A stretch of DNA of 64,000 nt from Nocardioides sp. L-11A. Its GTDB lineage: Bacteria > Actinomycetota > Actinomycetes > Propionibacteriales > Nocardioidaceae. Under the pieces are notes generated by a model. That model saw only the letters and a list, made by a program, of their open reading frames with translations, made no database searches and had not been told where the DNA came from. The stretch's first letter is position 1; the number at the start of each line of letters is the position of its first letter. A program made the translations under genes and the position numbers. Shown here one piece after another: positions 25,468 to 34,271 of the stretch. The stretch is from contig CP124680.1 of the NCBI GenBank assembly GCA_029961745.1, forward strand, positions 4,092,001 to 4,156,000, read 5' to 3'.

Positions 25468-25941
25468 TCAGGAGAAGATCATGCAGCTCGAGCTCGCGTA
25501 GGCGACCAGCCGCTCGCGGCCGTCGTACAGCTTCGCCTCCGCGAGGGCGGTACGCCGGCCGCGCTGCAGCACCGTGCCGACAGCGCGCAGGCGGCCGGAG
25601 TCGACGGTGACCGCCTTGAGGAACTTCACGGTCAGGTCGAGGGAGGTGTAGCCCTCGCCGACAGCGAGGGTGGAGTGGACGGCGCAGCCGCAGGCGGAGT
25701 CGAGCAGGGTCGCGAAGACGCCGCCGTGCACGCTTCCGATCGGGTTGTAGTGGCGCAGCTCCGGGTCGAGCTCGAAGACCGCGGTGCCCCGCTCGGGGAC
25801 CTCGAAGCCGACGAAGCCCAGCGTGTCTGCGATCGGTGCAGCCGGCAGACGGCCCTCGAGCATCGCGTGCAGCTGCTCGAAGCCGTCGAGCGTCGCCGGG
25901 TCGACCGCGGCGAGCTGGGTCTTGGTCGCGGACTCAGTCAT
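25468..25941 (-). CDS. PaaI-family hotdog-fold thioesterase
   Basis: A 157-residue hotdog-fold acyl-CoA thioesterase. The motif HYNPIGSVHGGVFATLLDSA carries the catalytic Asn/Gly/Asp-type residues of the PaaI/YbgC group, followed by DLTVKFLKAV and RTALAEAKLYD. It probably clears aromatic or short acyl-CoA esters. The ATG at 25941 is preceded by TTGACA (read leftward, 25977-25972) and a TCTGAT box, a plausible sigma-70 type promoter. It is divergent from the HxlR regulator. Confidence 0.9.
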   Translation of the reverse strand: MTESATKTQLAAVDPATLDGFEQLHAMLEGRLPAAPIADTLGFVGFEVPERGTAVFELDPELRHYNPIGSVHGGVFATLLDSACGCAVHSTLAVGEGYTSLDLTVKFLKAVTVDSGRLRAVGTVLQRGRRTALAEAKLYDGRERLVAYASSSCMIFS

Positions 25942-25994
25942 GCGCCCATCAGACCAGCGCGAGGCTGAGTCTGTCAATGAGACCTGGGTCGCCC

Positions 25995-26000
25995 TATGCT
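25995..26000 (+). promoter_or_regulatory. Candidate -10 box of the HxlR gene
   Basis: TATGCT lies 6 nt before the ATG at 26007, consistent with a leaderless transcript. The 65-bp space to the divergent thioesterase would hold control sites for both. Confidence 0.45.
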
Positions 26001-26006
26001 GGACCG

Positions 26007-26525
26007 ATGGTCGCCCCCGACGCACCCCCGAGCTCCCCGCCAGCGCTCGCCTGGTCGGTCGACAACTGCACGCTCGGCCGGGCGATGGCGATCCTCGGCG
26101 AGCGTTGGACGGTCGTCGTGCTGCGCGAGGTGTTCCTCGGCGTACGCCGCTTCGACGACATCCGCCGCCACGCCGGCATCCCCCGCCAGGTGCTCACCGA
26201 CCGGCTCGCCTCCCTGGTCGAGGAGGGCATCCTGCGCAAGGAGCCCTATCGCGAGGACGGCGCCCGCACCCGGCACGAGTACCGCCTCACCGCGAAGGGG
26301 CTCGAGCTGCAGCCGATCCTGCTCGCCATCAGCCACTGGGGCGACCGCCACCTGGCCGACCCGGGCGGTCCGCCGACGGTGTTCGTGCACCGCGACTGTG
26401 AGGAGCCGGTGCACGTCGAGGTCCGGTGCGCCGCGGGCCACCAGGTCGACGACCCGCGCGGGGTCGCCACACGTCCGGGTCCGGGCGTGCGGCCCTTTCA
26501 GGCGCGCGAGCGGGCGAGCAGGTAG
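26007..26525 (+). CDS. HxlR-family winged-helix transcriptional regulator
   Basis: A 172-residue regulator with CTLGRAMAILGERWTVVVLR, RRFDDIRRHAGIPRQVLTDR and the wing KEPYREDGARTRHEYRLTAK, all typical of HxlR/MarR-like DNA-binding proteins. The C-terminal third (DCEEPVHVEVRCAAGHQV) has two Cys in a possible metal or redox site. Its 3' end overlaps the convergent siderophore permease gene by 28 bp, an unusual tail-to-tail overlap that could give antisense interference. Confidence 0.93.
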   Translation: MVAPDAPPSSPPALAWSVDNCTLGRAMAILGERWTVVVLREVFLGVRRFDDIRRHAGIPRQVLTDRLASLVEEGILRKEPYREDGARTRHEYRLTAKGLELQPILLAISHWGDRHLADPGGPPTVFVHRDCEEPVHVEVRCAAGHQVDDPRGVATRPGPGVRPFQARERASR

Positions 26526-28624
26526 ACGAAGTACGGCGCACCGACCAGCGCGACGACCAGCCCGGCGGGGATCTGGGCCGGCGCGATCACGGTCCGGCCG
26601 ACGAGATCGGCGACGCCGAGGAGCGCCGCCCCGAGCAGGATCGCCACCGGCACCGAGCGCGCGTGGCGCCCGCCGACCAGCGCCCGCGCCATGTGCGGCG
26701 CGACCAGGCCGACGAAGCCGACCACGCCGACCGCGGCGACACTCGTCGCGGCGAGCAGCGCGGCCGTGACCAGGACGACGAGCCGGACGGTCTCCAGGCG
26801 GACACCCACCAGCCGCGGGGTGTCCTCATCGAGGGCGAGCAGGTCCAGCTCACGGCGCACCAGCCAGGCCAGCGGCAGCGCGACGGCGAGGACGACGGCG
26901 ACCGGCAGCACCTGCTCGAAGGTGCGGCCGTACGTCGTCCCGGACATCCAGGTGTAGATCCGCGGCGTGTCCCAGGGGTTCGAGCGCACCAGCAGGAAGG
27001 TGGTGAGCGCGGCGCCGCCGTACCAGGTGCCGATGCCGATGAGCAGGAGCCGGTCGGCGTCGAGCCCGTGCCGCCAGGCGAGGCCGTAGACCAGGGCGAA
27101 GGCGACGAGGGCGCCGCTCACCGCTCCGACCAGGATGGCGCCGTTGCTCGCGGCCTGCGAGACGCCGGCCCCGGTCACCACGACCACGGCCCCCACGCCG
27201 GCCCCGCCGGTGATGCCGAGGATGCCCGGCTCTGCCAGGGGGTTGCGGCAGGTCGCCTGCACCAGCGCACCGGACAGCGCCAGCGCCGCACCGCCCAGCA
27301 CGGCCGCGGCGACCCGGGGAGCCCGCTCGTCGAGCGCGAACTGGATGAGCGGTGCCGCCTCCCCGCGCAGCCACAGGGAGAGATCGCCGGCGCGCAACCA
27401 GGTGTCGCCGGCCAGCAGGCTGAGCAAGGTCACCGCGGCCGTGGCCACGGCGACCACCGCCAGGACGACGAGGAAGCGGATCCGGCCGCCCACCCGGACC
27501 CGCGCCGCGGCGGTCTGCCGGGTCGGGCCGGAGTCGCGGCTGCGGCGGGCCAGGACGATCATCACCAGCGCACCCATCAGCGTGGTGGTGATGCCGGTCG
27601 GGATCGAGATCGCCCGGTCGGCGCCGAGCACCGCACGGATCAGCGCGTCGGCGAGGACGACCACCACGGCGCCGGTGAGCCCGGCGGCGGGGATGAGCAC
27701 GGCATGCCGGTTGAGCGCCGGCACCACCCGGCCGCACAGCCGCACGATCACCGGGGCGAACAGGCCGACGAAGCCGATCGGCCCGGCGAGGGTCACCGAT
27801 GCCGCGGTGAGCAGTACCGCGAGCACCGTGCCCGCGGCGCGGGTGGAGCGGACGGGGACGCCCAGTACGGCGGCACTGTCGTCGCCGAGGCCGAGCAGGT
27901 CGAGGCGCCGGGCGAGCAGCAGCGCCGCGAGGGTGCAGACCACCACGACCGGCGCCGCCTGCTGGAAGGCACGCAGCCCGAGCTGGCTGAGCGAGCCGCT
28001 CCCCCACGCGAACAGGCTGGTCGTCTCCTCCTCGAACAGGATGAGCAGCGTGGACGTGCCGGCCTGCAGCGCCAGCGCCACGGCCGAGCCGGCGAGGACC
28101 AGCCGCGTGGTCGCCGTACCGGCGCCGCCGGCGAGGCCGAGCACGAGGAAGGCGGCGAGGGCACCGCCCACGAACGCGGTGAGCCCCGATGCCCAGACCG
28201 GCACCGTGAGGCCGAAGGCGGCGACGACGGTCACCGCGAGATAGGCGCCGCCGGTGACCGCGAGGGTGTCAGGCGACGCGAGCGCGTTGCGCGCCAGCGA
28301 CTGGAAGAGCGCACCCGCCACGCCCAGCGCGAAGCCGACCGCGATGCCCGCCGCGAGCCGCGGGACCCGGGAGCCGATCAGGACGTCGCCGGCGTCGGCC
28401 CCCGGCCCCGAGCGGTCACGGTCGCCGAACAGCCAGCGGACCAGGTCGCCCGCGCCGATCGCCGACGTGCCCTGGGTCAGGTGCCACAGTGAGGCCCCCA
28501 GCAGGACGACGACGAGCAGCAGCAGCGCGCCGGTGGCGCCCGCGAGGCCGGAGGTCCCGAGCCGCGGCCTCGCCCCGGCCGGCTCGGCCCGGTCCGCGGT
28601 GGCGGGCTGCTGCTCGACGGTCAT
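26498..28624 (-). CDS. Fused FecCD/FhuB-type iron-siderophore permease
   Basis: A 708-residue permease made of two FecCD domains in one chain, as in FhuB. Each half has about ten membrane segments and repeated signatures: GALFQSLARNALASPDTL and GALVQATCRNPLAEPGIL for the substrate path, and GFVGLFAPVIVRL and GFVGLVAPHMARA for contact with the ATPase. A single polypeptide therefore replaces the usual dimer. It lies 27 bp after the binding-protein gene in an operon preceded by an iron box. The siderophore is unknown. Confidence 0.95.
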   Translation of the reverse strand: MTVEQQPATADRAEPAGARPRLGTSGLAGATGALLLLVVVLLGASLWHLTQGTSAIGAGDLVRWLFGDRDRSGPGADAGDVLIGSRVPRLAAGIAVGFALGVAGALFQSLARNALASPDTLAVTGGAYLAVTVVAAFGLTVPVWASGLTAFVGGALAAFLVLGLAGGAGTATTRLVLAGSAVALALQAGTSTLLILFEEETTSLFAWGSGSLSQLGLRAFQQAAPVVVVCTLAALLLARRLDLLGLGDDSAAVLGVPVRSTRAAGTVLAVLLTAASVTLAGPIGFVGLFAPVIVRLCGRVVPALNRHAVLIPAAGLTGAVVVVLADALIRAVLGADRAISIPTGITTTLMGALVMIVLARRSRDSGPTRQTAAARVRVGGRIRFLVVLAVVAVATAAVTLLSLLAGDTWLRAGDLSLWLRGEAAPLIQFALDERAPRVAAAVLGGAALALSGALVQATCRNPLAEPGILGITGGAGVGAVVVVTGAGVSQAASNGAILVGAVSGALVAFALVYGLAWRHGLDADRLLLIGIGTWYGGAALTTFLLVRSNPWDTPRIYTWMSGTTYGRTFEQVLPVAVVLAVALPLAWLVRRELDLLALDEDTPRLVGVRLETVRLVVLVTAALLAATSVAAVGVVGFVGLVAPHMARALVGGRHARSVPVAILLGAALLGVADLVGRTVIAPAQIPAGLVVALVGAPYFVYLLARSRA

Positions 28625-28651
28625 CGATGTGTGCCTGGTTGCCTGCGCGGA

Positions 28652-29680
28652 CTACTTCGTGAGCAGGTCGACGTACGCGTCGATGATCTGCTCGGCCGAG
28701 CGCGGGCCGCCGAAGGTCCACACGCCCGGGGGGAACGCGTGACTGCGGCCCTCGGCGACGGCGGGGATCTTCTGCCAGACGGCGTTCTCGGCGAGGGTGG
28801 CGTTCACGTCGCCCTCGGGATCGACGGTGCCGGTGTAGAGGAAGGTCGCGTCGCCGAGCTCGCTCATGCCCTCGATGTCGGTCTGGCCGAGGCCGTACGC
28901 CTCGTCGACGTCGCCCGTCCAGGCGTTGGTGAGGCCGAGCGCCTCGCCGAGCTCCCCGATGAGCGAGCCCTGGCCGAAGGGACGGATCGAGACGTTCCCG
29001 CCCTGCACGTAGCCGTCGAAGTAGACGAACGAGGTCGCGTCAGCCGTGGCGACCTCCTCCTTCGCCTCGGCGAGGTGGGCGTTGAAGTCGTCGACCACGA
29101 CCTTCGCCCGCTCCTCGCGACCGGTCGCCTGCGCGATCAGCTCGAAGGTGCCGAGCATGTTGGCCACCGGGTCGGCGGCGTCGGCGCCCTTGGTGGCGAG
29201 CACCGGTACGTCGTACTTCGCCAGCTGCTGGAGGATCTCGTCCTCGGCGGTGTAGGCCTCGACGATGACCAGGTCGGGGTCGGTGCCGAAGAGGGTCTCG
29301 AGGTTCGGCTCGCCGCGGGTGCCCACGTCGGTGACGCCGCCGGGCAGCTTCTCGGCGGTGTCCCAGGTGGTGTAGCCCTCGGCGTCGGCGACCGCGACGG
29401 GGGTGAGGCAGAGGGTGAGCACGTCCTCGACCTGCTGCCACTCGAGCACGGCCACGCGCTCGGCGGGCTTGTCGAGCTCGACCGTGCGGCCGTAGCTGTC
29501 GGTCAGGCTGACCGGCCCGGTGGCGGTCGCGGTCTCGTCGGCCGAGCAGTCGGCCGACTCGTTGGCCTTCGGGGCCTCCTTGTCGGCACCGGTGTCAGTC
29601 GTGCCGCAGGCCGTCAGGAGCAGGCCGAGCGGCAGCGCCACCACCGGCATCAGGACAGCGGAGATCGGTCGGGTCTTCAT
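28652..29680 (-). CDS. Iron-siderophore ABC transporter substrate-binding lipoprotein
   Basis: A 342-residue FepB/FhuD-like lipoprotein. The signal peptide ends in LTAC with Cys25 as anchor. The binding-protein fold shows PVSLTDSYGRTVELDKPAER at the start and conserved blocks GEPNLETLFGTDPDLVIVEA and GQGSLIGELGEALG. It catches ferric siderophore outside the membrane. The ATG at 29680 follows GAGGAA at 5-nt spacing; an in-frame GTG 12 bp upstream is less likely. Confidence 0.94.
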   Translation of the reverse strand: MKTRPISAVLMPVVALPLGLLLTACGTTDTGADKEAPKANESADCSADETATATGPVSLTDSYGRTVELDKPAERVAVLEWQQVEDVLTLCLTPVAVADAEGYTTWDTAEKLPGGVTDVGTRGEPNLETLFGTDPDLVIVEAYTAEDEILQQLAKYDVPVLATKGADAADPVANMLGTFELIAQATGREERAKVVVDDFNAHLAEAKEEVATADATSFVYFDGYVQGGNVSIRPFGQGSLIGELGEALGLTNAWTGDVDEAYGLGQTDIEGMSELGDATFLYTGTVDPEGDVNATLAENAVWQKIPAVAEGRSHAFPPGVWTFGGPRSAEQIIDAYVDLLTK

Positions 29681-29734
29681 CGGGTTCCTCACTGTGGTTC
29701 GGAGCTGTCGGCGCGCGCCAGCGGTCGGCGCGTG

Positions 29735-30538
29735 TCAGCGGGAGCGGTGCCGTCGGTGCCTGCCCTGGGCCTCCACCCGCACCGCGCCCGTGTCCGGGTC
29801 GACGAGACAGCGGATGGGCAGTCCGTACACGGCGGACAGGTGGGCGGGAGTGAGTACGTCGACCGGCGTACCGACCGCGCGCACCGTGCCCTGGTGCAGC
29901 AGCACGACCTGGTCGGCCACGGTGGCGGCATGGTTCAGGTCGTGGAGGACGACGCCGAGCGCCGTCCCGTGCCGGTCCGCGAGGTCGCGGACCAGGTCGA
30001 GGGTCTCGACCTGGTAGCGCAGGTCGAGGTGGTTGGTCGGCTCGTCGAGGAGCACGACCGCGGTGTCCTGAGCGAGGCAGGTGGCCAGCCAGACCCGCTG
30101 GAGCTCGCCACCGGAGAGCTGGTCGACCGGCCGGCCGGCCATGTCGGCGATCCCGGTGACCGCCATGGCGTGGTCGACGGCGGCCCGGTCGGCGTCCGTG
30201 GCGCCGGCGAAGCGGCCGCGATGGGGGTGCCGCCCGAAGGCGACGACGTCGCGGACCTCCAGTCCCGAGGGATGCGGCCGCGACTGGGACAGCAGGGTCA
30301 CCCGCCGGGCGAACTCCTTCGCACTCAGCGGGGCGGTGTCGGCGTCGTCGAGGGTCACCCGGCCCTCCGCGACGGGATGGAGCCGGGCCAGCGAGCGCAG
30401 CACCGTGGACTTGCCGCTGCCGTTGGGTCCGATGAGTGCGGTGACCCGGCCGGGCTCGAGACGCACCGAGACCCCGTGCACCACCGCGGCGCGCTGGTAG
30501 CCCAGCACCAGGTCGCGTCCTTCGAGCACCGTCGTCAC
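29735..30538 (-). CDS. Iron-siderophore ABC transporter ATP-binding protein (FepC/FecE type)
   Basis: A 267-residue ATPase: Walker A GPNGSGKSTVLR, signature LSGGELQRVWLA, Walker B VVLLDEPTNHLDL and H-loop VLHDLNHAA. The Q-loop SQSRPHPSG and FGRHPHRGRF are typical of siderophore importers. It is first in the operon, before the binding protein and the fused permease; the binding protein starts about 55 bp later. The GTG start at 30538 lies 16-22 bp from a DtxR/IdeR-type iron box. Confidence 0.95.
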   Translation of the reverse strand: MTTVLEGRDLVLGYQRAAVVHGVSVRLEPGRVTALIGPNGSGKSTVLRSLARLHPVAEGRVTLDDADTAPLSAKEFARRVTLLSQSRPHPSGLEVRDVVAFGRHPHRGRFAGATDADRAAVDHAMAVTGIADMAGRPVDQLSGGELQRVWLATCLAQDTAVVLLDEPTNHLDLRYQVETLDLVRDLADRHGTALGVVLHDLNHAATVADQVVLLHQGTVRAVGTPVDVLTPAHLSAVYGLPIRCLVDPDTGAVRVEAQGRHRRHRSR

Positions 30539-30551
30539 GAGAACGCAGCGT

Positions 30552-30578
30552 AGCCTAAGTTAGGTCAGCCTTGCCTAT
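30552..30578 (-). promoter_or_regulatory. DtxR/IdeR-type iron box over the siderophore operon promoter
   Basis: Read leftward, 30578-30560 matches the 19-bp iron-box consensus TTAGGTTAGSCTAACCTAA at about 15 positions. A second overlapping half-site (CCTAAGTTAGG) follows. TAGGCT (30557-30552) can be the -10 box and is covered by the site, so iron-loaded repressor would block transcription and the importer would be made under iron limitation. Confidence 0.8.
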
Positions 30579-30597
30579 GGGGGATGTCACGCGTCGT

Positions 30598-30687
30598 AGG
30601 AATAACCGGTCGACCGGCGAAACCTGCACTTGTCGGCCATTGCAACGCCCGACAAGTGCAGGAACAACCGGTCGACCGGTTATTCCT
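30598..30687. repeat. 90-bp nested inverted repeat between helicase and siderophore genes
   Basis: The outer arms (30598-30617 and 30668-30687) are perfect 20-bp complements that begin AGGAATAACCGGTCGACC. The inner arms (30623-30636 and 30649-30662, CCTGCACTTGTCGG type) are perfect over 14 bp. Between outer and inner arms is a symmetric 5-nt mismatch, and the loop is 12 nt. The outer arms contain the palindrome ACCGGTCGACCGG. It begins 11 bp past the helicase stop and probably acts as terminator. Confidence 0.85.
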
Positions 30688-30698
30688 GCAGCCGCCGC

Positions 30699-32474
30699 TC
30701 ACGAGGTCTTGCGGACCGCCCACTCCCGGATCCGGTCGATCCGCTTCTGCAGCTGCTCGCCGTTGGCGACGGCGGCGGCCGGGCCGCCGCACTCCTTGCG
30801 CAGCGCGGCATGGGTGATCCCGTGCGCCTGGCCGGTGCGGTGGTGCCACGACGCGACCAGCGAGTTGAGCTCGCGGCGCAACAGGCCGAGGTGCTCGTGG
30901 GTGGTCACCTCGGCGACCGTGTCGGCAGGACGCTCGCCCGCGCGCTCGCCCGCCTCCGGGCGTCGGGTACGACGACGGTCCGCCTGCCGCTGCTGGAGCA
31001 GGGCACTGACCTGGTCGGGCTCGAGCAGCCCGGGGATGCCGAGGAAGTCCATCTCCTCGTCCGAGCCCACGTGGACCTCGCCCTCGTGGCCGAACTGCGC
31101 GCCGTCGTAGAGGGCATGGTCGAAGCGAGCCTCGGAGCCGAGCGCCTCGAAGGGCAGCGCCTCGAGCTCGTCGGAGGCGGCGTCACCGGCGTTGGCCTGG
31201 GCGAGCAGGTCGTCCTCGGCCGCGAAGATGTCGCCCTCGTCGTTCACCCGGCGCTTGAGCACGTGGTCGCGCTGCGCCTCGAGCTCGGCGGCGAAGGTGA
31301 GCAGGTTCGGGACCGACGGCAGGAACACCGAGGCGATCTCGCCGCGCTTGCGGGCGCGCACGAAGCGGCCGACGGCCTGCGCGAAGAAGAGCGGGGTCGA
31401 CGTCGTCGTGGCCCACACGCCGACCGCGAGGCGCGGCACGTCGACGCCCTCGGACACCATCCGGACCGCCACCATCCACCGGCTGTCGTTCTCGCTGAAG
31501 GCGGAGATCTTCTTCGACGACGCCTTCTCGTCGGACAGGACGACGGTCGCCGACTCGCCGCTGATCTGCTTGAGCAGCTTGGCGTAGGCACGCGCGCTGT
31601 CCTGGTCGGAGGCGATCACCAGGCCGCCCGCGTCCGGGACATGGCGACGCACCTCGGAGAGCCGCTTGTCGGCCGCGGCCAGCACGGACGGGATCCACGA
31701 GCCGTTGGGGTCGAGCGCGGTGCGCAGCGCCTGCGAGGTCATGTCCTTGGTGAGCGGCTCGCCCAGCGACGCGGCCACCTCGTCGCCGGCGCGGGTGCGC
31801 CAGCTCATCTGTCCGGAGTAGGCCAGGAACAGCACCGGGCGCACGACGTGGTCGGCCAGCGCGTCGGCGTAGCCGTAGGTGTAGTCGGCCACCGACGTCG
31901 GTACGCCGCCCTCCCCGGGCGCGTAGGTGACGAACGGGATCGGGTTGATGTCGGAGCGGAACGGCGTGCCGGTCAGCGCCAGCCGCCGGGCCGCCGGCTC
32001 GAACGCCTCCCGTACCCCCTCGCCCCAGCTCAGCGAGTCGCCGGCGTGGTGGATCTCGTCGAGGATCACCAGGGTCTTGAACCGCTCGGTGCGGATCCGC
32101 ATGGCGAGCGGGTTGACGCCGACGCCGGCGTAGGTGACCGCGACGCCGACGTAGTCGCTGGAGATCTTGCCCGAGCCCGCGGAGTACGTCGGGTCGATCG
32201 GCAGCCCCGCTCGCGCGGCGGCCTCGGCCCACTGCATCTTGAGGTGCTCGGTGGGCGCGACGATGATCAGTCGGTCGACCAGGCGCCGGCCGAGCAGTTC
32301 GGCGGCGACGGTGAGGGCGAAGGTCGTCTTTCCGGCGCCGGGCGTGGCGACGGTGAGGAAGTCACGCGGCGTGCGGGCGAGGTAGTCGGCGAGCGCGGCG
32401 GACTGCCAGGCACGCAGCGACGGCGCCGTGCCCCAGGCTGCCCGCTCCGGCCACGCCGGACCGAGCGAGGTCAT
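30699..32474 (-). CDS. DEAD/DEAH-box superfamily 2 helicase
   Basis: A 591-residue SF2 helicase/translocase. Motif I is TPGAGKTTFALTVA, motif II DEIHH, motif III LTGTPFRSD, and the C-terminal RecA domain carries SEGVDVPRLAVGVWATTTST and QAVGRFVRAR (motifs V and VI). The closest type is the actinobacterial group of restriction-like (UvrB/XPB-type) helicases with no nuclease domain. The last ~150 residues are charged and repeat-poor. ATG 32474 overlaps the DUF3039 stop by 4 bp; upstream frame is shadow. Confidence 0.92.
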   Translation of the reverse strand: MTSLGPAWPERAAWGTAPSLRAWQSAALADYLARTPRDFLTVATPGAGKTTFALTVAAELLGRRLVDRLIIVAPTEHLKMQWAEAAARAGLPIDPTYSAGSGKISSDYVGVAVTYAGVGVNPLAMRIRTERFKTLVILDEIHHAGDSLSWGEGVREAFEPAARRLALTGTPFRSDINPIPFVTYAPGEGGVPTSVADYTYGYADALADHVVRPVLFLAYSGQMSWRTRAGDEVAASLGEPLTKDMTSQALRTALDPNGSWIPSVLAAADKRLSEVRRHVPDAGGLVIASDQDSARAYAKLLKQISGESATVVLSDEKASSKKISAFSENDSRWMVAVRMVSEGVDVPRLAVGVWATTTSTPLFFAQAVGRFVRARKRGEIASVFLPSVPNLLTFAAELEAQRDHVLKRRVNDEGDIFAAEDDLLAQANAGDAASDELEALPFEALGSEARFDHALYDGAQFGHEGEVHVGSDEEMDFLGIPGLLEPDQVSALLQQRQADRRRTRRPEAGERAGERPADTVAEVTTHEHLGLLRRELNSLVASWHHRTGQAHGITHAALRKECGGPAAAVANGEQLQKRIDRIREWAVRKTS

Positions 32475-32767
32475 GCGTCGGGACCGGACCCTTCCGGCCC
32501 CTTGCCGCCCTTGTCGTCGCCCTTGTCGTCGCCGAGCCCCTCCCAGATCTCCTTGCACTCCGGGCAGACCGGGAATTTCTCCGGCGCTCGGCTGGGCACC
32601 CAGACCTTCCCGCACAGGGCCACCACCGGGGTACCCATGACCATCGCCTCGGTCAGCTTGTCCTTCTCCACGTAGTGGGAGAAACGCTCGTGGTCGCCCT
32701 CGTCGGTCGGGACGGTACGGCGGTCCTCGCGGACGTCCGTTTCGGTCGAGAAGCCGATCGTGGTCAC
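32471..32767 (-). CDS. DUF3039 family protein
   Basis: A 98-residue actinobacterial protein of unknown function. The core ERFSHYVEKDKLTEAMVMGT followed by ALCGKVW and FPVCPECKEIW is the family signature; the three cysteines (CGK...CPEC) suggest a small zinc site. The C-terminus is low-complexity (DDKGDDKGGKG). GTG 32767 was chosen because the preceding residues are a Cys/Pro-rich shadow of the next gene. It is translationally coupled to the helicase, a pairing often seen in actinobacteria. Confidence 0.88.
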   Translation of the reverse strand: MTTIGFSTETDVREDRRTVPTDEGDHERFSHYVEKDKLTEAMVMGTPVVALCGKVWVPSRAPEKFPVCPECKEIWEGLGDDKGDDKGGKGPEGSGPDA

Positions 32768-32777
32768 GCCGGGCAGT

Positions 32778-34271
32778 CTAGTGGCTGCCGGACACATCGA
32801 CGTCCTTCGGGAGCCCGAACCACACCAGGACCGCGACGACCAGGGTGAGCACACCGCCGACCAGGCCCACCACGCCGAAGGCGTCGGTGTACGACGCCAG
32901 CGCGGCGGGCTCGAACGGCGTCCCGAGCGCGCCGGAGACCGACTCGACGGCCGCCTCGTCGGCGCCCGCCGGGAGACCGTGCCGGTAGACCACGCCGGCG
33001 AGGCTGCCGAGCACGGCGATGCCGAGGACGCCGCCGACCTCGTAGGACATCTCCTCCACAGCGGCTGCCGAGCCGGCCTGGTGGACCGGCGCCGAGCCCA
33101 TGATCAGCGCGGACGCGAGGCCCAGGGCCGCCGTACCGAAGCCGACGAGGAGCAGCGCGACGGCGACACCGACGTAGGCCAGGGGCCGCGGGAGCACCCA
33201 CAGCGTGAGGAGCCCGGCGGCGAGCACGACCAGACCGGCGACGATCACGTTGCGGGCGCCGAAGCGCGCCGCGACCGCCGGCGCCAGCGGCGGGCCGATC
33301 AGGCCGCCGAGGGCCATCGGCAGCAGCGCGACACCGGCGACCAGCGGGCTCCACCCCTGCACCAGCTGCAGCCACTGCGACCCGACGAAAAGCAGCGCCA
33401 TCATCGCGGTGCTGCTCGCCAGGGCCGTGGCGACGCCGGAGCGGAAGACCGGGTTGGCGAAGAGGCGGACGGCGAGCATCGGCTCGTCCTGGCGCAGGCA
33501 GCGGCGCACGAACGCGGTCAACAGCGCGAAGCCCACGAGCAGGCTCAGCACGGTGCCGAGGTCGAGGTCGCCCTTGCCGAGGTGCTTGATGCCGTAGACG
33601 GCCGCGACCATGCCGCCGACCGAGAGCAGGACGCCGAGCGCGTCGACCCGGCCCGGCTTGTCCGAGCGGCTCTCGGGCAGCAGGAGGAGGCCGGCGACGA
33701 GCGCGACGACCATGAGGGGAACGTTGACCAGGAAGGCCGCGTGCCAGCTGAACGCACTGAGCAGCGCGCCGCCCACGATCGGGCCGATGGCGCCGCCGAC
33801 CGCGGCGGTCGCGGCCCACAGGCCGAGGGCGAAGGCCCGCTCCCGGGCGTCCGGGAACAGTGCCCGGATCAGCGAGAGCGTGGCCGGCATGATCATCGCG
33901 CCGCCGATGCCGAGCAGGGCCCGGACGGCGATCACGTCGCCCGGGCTCCGGGCGATCAGCGCACCGAGGGAGGCGAGGGCGAAGATGGCGAAGCCGGTGA
34001 GCAGCATCCGGCGTCGACCCCACCGGTCGGCGAGGGCGGCGACCGGGACGAGCAGGCCGGCGAGGACGAGCGAGTAGACGTCGACGATCCACAGCTGGGC
34101 GAGGGCGCCGGCGTGGAGGTCGGCGGTGAGGTCCGGCAGCGCCACGTTGAGGACGGTCATGTCCATCACGACGACGAGCAGACTGGCCGCGAGCACGGCC
34201 AGACCGCCCCAGCGGCGGAGGTCCTGCGCCGCGGCGGGTCCGGTGGCGGCGCGGGGGGTCGTGGCGGTCAT
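32778..34271 (-). CDS. MFS drug exporter, EmrB/QacA (DHA2) type
   Basis: A 497-residue, 14-segment major facilitator. Signatures: MDMTVLNVALPDLTADL in helix 1 (DHA2 motif D1), LADRWGRRRMLLTGFAIFA (motif A) and GLWAATAAVGGAIGPIVGGA (motif C, antiporter). It probably exports lipophilic or cationic drugs using the proton gradient. It is the second gene of a TetR-regulated pair (ATGA overlap), and its end lies 10 bp from the DUF3039 start region. Confidence 0.93.
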   Translation of the reverse strand: MTATTPRAATGPAAAQDLRRWGGLAVLAASLLVVVMDMTVLNVALPDLTADLHAGALAQLWIVDVYSLVLAGLLVPVAALADRWGRRRMLLTGFAIFALASLGALIARSPGDVIAVRALLGIGGAMIMPATLSLIRALFPDARERAFALGLWAATAAVGGAIGPIVGGALLSAFSWHAAFLVNVPLMVVALVAGLLLLPESRSDKPGRVDALGVLLSVGGMVAAVYGIKHLGKGDLDLGTVLSLLVGFALLTAFVRRCLRQDEPMLAVRLFANPVFRSGVATALASSTAMMALLFVGSQWLQLVQGWSPLVAGVALLPMALGGLIGPPLAPAVAARFGARNVIVAGLVVLAAGLLTLWVLPRPLAYVGVAVALLLVGFGTAALGLASALIMGSAPVHQAGSAAAVEEMSYEVGGVLGIAVLGSLAGVVYRHGLPAGADEAAVESVSGALGTPFEPAALASYTDAFGVVGLVGGVLTLVVAVLVWFGLPKDVDVSGSH

